Shown: positions 6,867 to 10,138 of the stretch, piece after piece
How positions within the stretch are numbered: position 1 is the stretch's first letter
Layout of the letters: every line of letters starts with the position of its first letter
Assembly: GCA_020859875.1 (NCBI GenBank)
Contig: JAJBVJ010000124.1
Span: 1-10,138 of the forward strand
Reading direction: 5' to 3'
DNA: 10,138 nt
Origin: Rikenellaceae bacterium
GTDB taxonomy: Bacteria; Bacteroidota; Bacteroidia; Bacteroidales; Rikenellaceae
Position numbers and translations under genes: made by a program
The notes under the pieces: model-generated
Database searches by the model: none
What the model was told of the DNA's origin: nothing
What the model saw: the letters and a program-made list of their open reading frames with translations, nothing else

Positions 6867-6926
6867 CCGCTACTATGCTATCATCCTGTCAATTGCATAT
6901 ACTGTTATTTTTATAACTGTTAGCGG
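6867..6926 (-). ncRNA. Candidate structured leader (three-stem fold) of the pycB mRNA
   Basis: On the - strand, CCGCTA (6926-6921) can pair with TAGCGG (6872-6867). Inside this closing stem are two hairpins: ACAGTTAT/ATAACAGT (6920-6913 with 6908-6901, one A-A mismatch, AAAA loop) and TATGC/GCATA (6899-6895 with 6878-6874, 16-nt loop). Only one base lies between the two hairpins and one before the closing stem resumes. The fold would begin at about the predicted transcript start. It matches no riboswitch class I recognise, and most inner pairs are A-T, so chance is possible. Confidence 0.3.
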
Positions 6927-6931
6927 AATAA

Positions 6932-6964
6932 CAAATATAAGCTATATATTGTTAAATTTCCAAA
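6932..6964 (-). promoter_or_regulatory. Bacteroidota-type promoter of the pycB gene
   Basis: On the - strand, TTTG (6964-6961) and TATATTTG (6939-6932) are separated by 21 nt, an exact fit to the primary sigma factor consensus of Bacteroidota (TTTG, 19-21 nt, TAnnTTTG). The transcript should start near 6926, leaving a leader of about 85 nt. Confidence 0.8.
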
Positions 6965-6998
6965 TTTTTTGGATAAGTTTCGATAAACCCATGTAACA

Positions 6999-7030
6999 GG
7001 TAGGGGTTTCGCCTGTGCGAAACCCCTACC
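6999..7030 (-). terminator. Hairpin after aroC, probable operon terminator without a T-run
   Basis: A perfect 14-bp stem (6999-7012 with 7017-7030) closes a CTGT loop, 17 nt beyond the aroC stop. On the - strand it is followed by TGTTACATGGG rather than a T-run, so intrinsic termination is not certain; it may stabilise the 3' end or act with another factor. Confidence 0.65.
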
Positions 7031-7046
7031 GAATGTTAATCGAACC

Positions 7047-8024
7047 TTAAATGGAAAATTGTGCGAGCCCTATTGCCATGGCGGCCTCTATCACCACCGG
7101 TGCCCGAAGGGCGATGCATGCATCGTGGCGGCCTCTCACCACGAGTGTTTCCACGCTACCCGTCTCCTCGTTCCATGTATGCTGAGGAGAAGAGAGGCAC
7201 GGGGTCGGATTGACCTCGAACAGGGCCATAAAATCGTTCCCGTTGGCGATCCCCCCGTTTATTCCGCCCGCGTTATTTGTGAGGGTTTTGCCGTCGGCGG
7301 AAATTATCGGATCGTTATTCTCAGAACCCCGAAGGGCTGCCGAAGCAAAACCGCGGCCGAATTCCACACCTTTCACGGCGGGAACCGAGAAGAAAAGGTG
7401 GCTCAGCACGCTCTCCACGGAATCGAAAAACGGCTCTCCCCACCCCGCCGGTACCCCGGCGGCCCGGCATTCTATAATGCCTCCGATCGAATCCAGACCT
7501 TTTACGGCATCCTCTATTACCGAATCCCAGCGGCTCGGATCGGTAATTCCGCCCAACTCCTTAATAGATGCCGATATACGGATCCCGTACCTTGCGAGTA
7601 TCTTTTTAGCTACGACCCCTGCCGCAACCAGTCCGAGGGTTACCCTGCCCGAAAAATGGCCACCGCCGCGGTAATCGTTATAACCGTTGTATTTTATCTT
7701 CGCTACCCGGTCGGCATGCGACGGACGGGGATGTTTCACAAGATGACTGTAATCTCCCGAGAGTGTATTTTCATTACGGAACAAAACCGTTAAAGGGGCA
7801 CCGGTCGTATAGCCGTTAAATTCGCCTGAAACCAGCTCCGGAAGATCGCTCTCCTTGCGCGGGGTCGTACCTTTGGCCCCGCTACGCCGGCGGGAGAGAT
7901 CGGCCTCGAAATCGGCGATACCGATCGGAAGGCCCGCCGGCACTCCGTCGATAACGACCCCGAGCCCCTGGCCGTGTGACTCGCCGAAGATTGAAATCCT
8001 GAATTTCGTACCAAAAGTGTTCAT
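7047..8024 (-). CDS. aroC: Chorismate synthase
   Basis: The 325-aa enzyme catalyses the last step of the shikimate pathway, the FMN-dependent conversion of 5-enolpyruvylshikimate 3-phosphate to chorismate. Family motifs are clear: FGESHGQG (13-20, catalytic H17), KHPRPSHAD (97-105, second histidine H103), RGGGHFSGR (119-127), NNAGGINGGIANG (250-262, flavin and substrate loop) and GRHDACIALRAPVV (298-311). It is somewhat shorter than the usual 350-390 residues; the reading frame is intact at both ends, so this looks like a short natural variant and not a truncation. The ATG at 8024 gives MNTFGTKFRISIFGESHG, the standard start. It lies 15 nt after aroA, whose product it consumes, and is the last gene of the lptB-aroA-aroC unit. 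Confidence 0.97.
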   Translation of the reverse strand: MNTFGTKFRISIFGESHGQGLGVVIDGVPAGLPIGIADFEADLSRRRSGAKGTTPRKESDLPELVSGEFNGYTTGAPLTVLFRNENTLSGDYSHLVKHPRPSHADRVAKIKYNGYNDYRGGGHFSGRVTLGLVAAGVVAKKILARYGIRISASIKELGGITDPSRWDSVIEDAVKGLDSIGGIIECRAAGVPAGWGEPFFDSVESVLSHLFFSVPAVKGVEFGRGFASAALRGSENNDPIISADGKTLTNNAGGINGGIANGNDFMALFEVNPTPCLSSPQHTWNEETGSVETLVVRGRHDACIALRAPVVIEAAMAIGLAQFSI

Positions 8025-8039
8025 GGCTCTATATTTTCG

Positions 8040-9302
8040 TTAACCGAGCCTGATGGAAAAAAGTGCATCCCAGAAACCCGGATATGATTTTTTGACCGCC
8101 CCGGCATCCTCTACCGTTATCCCCTCTGCAGAACGGAGACCCGCGATCCCGGCCGCCATTGCGATGCGGTGGTCATTGTGGCTGCTGACCACGGTACTGC
8201 GGATCATACCCCCTTCAACGGTCATAATATCGCTACGGGGAAGGCCGATCCGGATACCCATCTTACCGAATTCCTGCTGCAGCGCCGTAGCTCGGTCGCT
8301 CTCTTTGTGCCGGAGGCGCGATGTTCCTTTTAATATGGTCGTTCCCTCACACGCGGCTGCAAGCGCCACAAGGGCGGGAAAAAGGTCGGGGCAGTCTGTG
8401 GCGTCGAACTGGAAACCGGTCAGGTCTTCCCCGGAAACAGTAACCGCTCCCCGGGCAACTTCTACCCGGGCACCCGCCCGCCTGAGTGCCTCCAATATGG
8501 CTACGTCCGCCTGACAAGAGTCGGGATCGAGGTTCCCGACCGTGATCCCGCCGGCGATCGCCCCGGCGACAAGTAAACAAGAGGCTCCGCTCCAGTCTCC
8601 CTCGATATCGTAGGTACCAGGTATATATTTCTGCCGGGCCCTGATATGGAATTCCCGGTATTGCCGGTTGATTATTTCGATACCGAATTTGGCAAGTAAA
8701 TCGATCGTCATATCCAGATAGGGTCTGCTTGCCGCATTTTCGACCGACAAAACCGTATCGTTTTCTGCCATGGGCAGGGCCATCAGTAACCCCGTAATGA
8801 ACTGGGAACTCAGCGCTCCGTCCACCTCCGCCCGCCCCCCGCATAGGGGGCCCTCGACCGTAACGGGTAAAAAACCGCCGGCGGTGGATATTTTTACCCC
8901 GAGGCTTTCCAGGGGGCCGGTCATCATTCCGACGGGGCGCTTCATAATAGAACCTTCGCCTTCGATCGTTACCGGCACTCTGCACAAAGATGCGATTGGC
9001 GTGAACATCCGTGCCGACAATCCCGACTCCCCGATGTTCAAAACCCTGTCGCGGGGAACCAGGCGGCCATCCCTTATCCCGCCGGTTATGGTGTATTCGT
9101 TGTTCGCTACGGAAGAAACCACCGCTCCCAGCCCTTCCGCCACACTCATCGCGGCGGCTGTATCGTCGCAAAGCTCCATCTTGCGCAAAACCGAAGTTCC
9201 GCCGCATAACAATGCTGCGGCAACCGCCCTCTGGGCATAGCTTTTGGATGCCGGAGCCTCTATATTCCCGCCTACCCGGCCTTTCGGGCAATACATCTCC
9301 AT
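8040..9302 (-). CDS. aroA: 3-phosphoshikimate 1-carboxyvinyltransferase (EPSP synthase)
   Basis: The 420-aa enzyme joins PEP and shikimate 3-phosphate to give EPSP, the substrate of AroC next door. Active-site elements are visible: ASKSYAQR (18-25, K20, R25), SSQ (165-167), CPDLFP with catalytic D306, RHKESDR (331-337), NDHRIAM (376-382, R379) and KKSYPGF (404-410). The PEP loop, LGNAGTAMRP in E. coli, reads IGESGLSARM here (90-99), a marked departure. The frame is open to an ATG at 9356, which would overlap lptB by 50 nt and add 18 residues unlike the family; ATGs at 9302 and 9296 fit better. I chose 9302, which leaves a 4-nt gap after the lptB stop and places the first strand (CPKGRVGGNIEAPASKS) as expected. 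Translation is probably coupled to lptB. Confidence 0.95.
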   Translation of the reverse strand: MEMYCPKGRVGGNIEAPASKSYAQRAVAAALLCGGTSVLRKMELCDDTAAAMSVAEGLGAVVSSVANNEYTITGGIRDGRLVPRDRVLNIGESGLSARMFTPIASLCRVPVTIEGEGSIMKRPVGMMTGPLESLGVKISTAGGFLPVTVEGPLCGGRAEVDGALSSQFITGLLMALPMAENDTVLSVENAASRPYLDMTIDLLAKFGIEIINRQYREFHIRARQKYIPGTYDIEGDWSGASCLLVAGAIAGGITVGNLDPDSCQADVAILEALRRAGARVEVARGAVTVSGEDLTGFQFDATDCPDLFPALVALAAACEGTTILKGTSRLRHKESDRATALQQEFGKMGIRIGLPRSDIMTVEGGMIRSTVVSSHNDHRIAMAAGIAGLRSAEGITVEDAGAVKKSYPGFWDALFSIRLG

Positions 9303-9306
9303 ATAA

Positions 9307-10044
9307 TCATCGTAGTTTGAAGTCCTTGCCGAGATAGACCTTGCGGACAGTTTCATCGTTGGCCAGGTCTTCGGCGGAGCCGGCCTTGAGTATCTTCCCT
9401 TCGAAAAGAAGATATGTTCGGTCGGTTATATCGAGGGTCTCGTGGACGTTGTGGTCGGTGATTATAACCCCGATATTCTTGTTTTTAAGAGTGGCTACGA
9501 TACTTTGTATATCCTCAACGGCAATAGGGTCGACTCCGGCGAAAGGCTCGTCGAGCAAGATAAAATTCGGATTTATCGCCACCGCCCGGGCGATCTCCGT
9601 ACGGCGGCGTTCGCCACCGGAGAGCTGAATGCCCTGGCTCTTGCGCACTTTCTGCAGGCGGAACTCCTCGATAAGGCTATCCACCCGCTCTCGCTGGTAT
9701 TTCTTGGGGTGGTCGGTCATTTCGAGTACCGCCTTCAGGTTGTCCTCCACACTTAGGTGGCGGAATACGGAGGCCTCCTGTGCAAGGTACCCAACCCCCA
9801 TCTGGGCACGCTTATAGACCGGGTATTTGGTTATATCCAGGTCGTTGCCACCGTCGTCCTCGAGATATATCTCCCCGCCGTTGGGCTTTATCAGACCCAC
9901 GATCATGTAGAAGGTGGTGGTCTTTCCGGCGCCGTTCGGCCCCAGAAGGCCCACTATCTCGCCCTGATTGACCTCTATGGAGACGTGGTCTACCACGGTG
10001 CGGGATTTGTATCTTTTTATAAGGTCTTTTGTGTGGAGTCTCAT
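9307..10044 (-). CDS. lptB: LPS export ABC transporter ATP-binding protein LptB
   Basis: The 245-aa ATPase powers the LptB2FG complex that extracts lipopolysaccharide from the inner membrane and pushes it to the outer membrane through LptC, LptA and LptD. Complete ABC motifs are present: Walker A GPNGAGKTT (35-43), Q-loop Q89 in GYLAQEASVFRHLSVEDNL, signature LSGGERRR (141-148), Walker B ILLDEPFAGVDP (162-173) and the switch H198 in ITDHNVHETL. The TTTFYMIVG, FAGVDP and KVYLGKDFKL segments are specific to LptB rather than generic ABC ATPases. A GTG at 10089 would extend the protein, but it overlaps the predicted -7 promoter box; the ATG at 10044 gives the normal start MRLHTKDLIKRYKSRTVVDH. 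It is first in a (-) strand unit with aroA and aroC. No other lpt gene is in view. Confidence 0.96.
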   Translation of the reverse strand: MRLHTKDLIKRYKSRTVVDHVSIEVNQGEIVGLLGPNGAGKTTTFYMIVGLIKPNGGEIYLEDDGGNDLDITKYPVYKRAQMGVGYLAQEASVFRHLSVEDNLKAVLEMTDHPKKYQRERVDSLIEEFRLQKVRKSQGIQLSGGERRRTEIARAVAINPNFILLDEPFAGVDPIAVEDIQSIVATLKNKNIGVIITDHNVHETLDITDRTYLLFEGKILKAGSAEDLANDETVRKVYLGKDFKLR

Positions 10045-10088
10045 TATAAACGGATATGTCCCTGGCGGGTACTTGCAAAAATTAATCA

Positions 10089-10096
10089 CAAAGTTA
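10089..10096 (-). promoter_or_regulatory. Probable -7 promoter element of the lptB-aroA-aroC operon
   Basis: On the - strand TAACTTTG fits TAnnTTTG and lies about 45 nt before the lptB ATG. No clear TTTG is found 19-21 nt further upstream (only GTTA at 10121-10118), so the call rests on one box and its position. The remainder to the window edge is AT-rich and holds no gene that I can see. Confidence 0.5.
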
Positions 10097-10138
10097 GATA
10101 AATTTGGAAAAATTAGGTAACTTAGCTTATATATAGTT

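Noticed and set aside
8347..9291. Long open frame (314 codons) on the - strand inside aroA
   Set aside because: It is out of frame with aroA, is rich in Arg and Gly as expected for a shadow frame, and shows no recognisable domain.
9303..9356. AroA start at 9356
   Set aside because: It overlaps the lptB coding sequence and adds residues unlike other EPSP synthases; 9302 lies just after the lptB stop.
10045..10089. GTG-initiated extension of LptB
   Set aside because: The GTG lies in the likely -7 promoter box and the added residues have no LptB similarity.
1..10138. Mobile elements, CRISPR arrays, tRNA or rRNA genes, defence genes
   Set aside because: I found no transposase or integrase motifs, no regularly spaced direct repeats, and no RNA-gene signatures in the gaps, none of which exceeds about 205 bases.

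Overview
The window is ordinary chromosomal housekeeping DNA from a member of the Bacteroidota, probably Bacteroidales. The evidence is a canonical Bacteroidota promoter (TTTG, 21-nt spacer, TAnnTTTG) upstream of the pycB-like gene, weak or absent Shine-Dalgarno sequences, and the style of the proteins (stand-alone PycB/OadA, LptB, short AroC). The AroA and PycB sequences remind me of Rikenellaceae/Alistipes-like bacteria, but I cannot verify the genus. I see no phage, transposon, CRISPR, tRNA or rRNA sequence. No stretch longer than about 205 bases lacks a gene.

Layout, left to right. (1) The 3' end of a threonine synthase gene (+) runs in from the left edge and meets a ferritin-like YciE/YciF-family gene (-) at a bidirectional hairpin terminator. 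(2) Divergent from the ferritin-like gene is a two-gene (+) unit with an ATGA overlap: an SSAT-like GNAT acetyltransferase and a 10-TM EamA/DMT transporter. It ends at a 17-bp hairpin shared with a convergent (-) lipoprotein gene. (3) On the (-) strand follow a small lipoprotein with a charged repetitive tail, a membrane-anchored metallophosphoesterase, and a biotin-carrying carboxyltransferase (PycB/OadA type). Hairpins follow the phosphoesterase and pycB genes, and an inverted repeat or promoter lies upstream of these two, so each of the three looks monocistronic. (4) At the right is a compact (-) operon, lptB-aroA-aroC, with gaps of 4 and 15 nt. It couples the ATPase of the LPS exporter to the last two steps of chorismate synthesis.

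Nothing here looks like a whole new system. The points most worth a second look are four. A compact three-stem fold could form in the pycB leader, starting almost exactly at the predicted transcription start. The carboxyltransferase lacks the threonine that assists proton transfer in classical pyruvate carboxylase and oxaloacetate decarboxylase. The AroA has an atypical PEP/glyphosate loop. The acetyltransferase and exporter genes are translationally overlapped and may act on the same amine-like compound.
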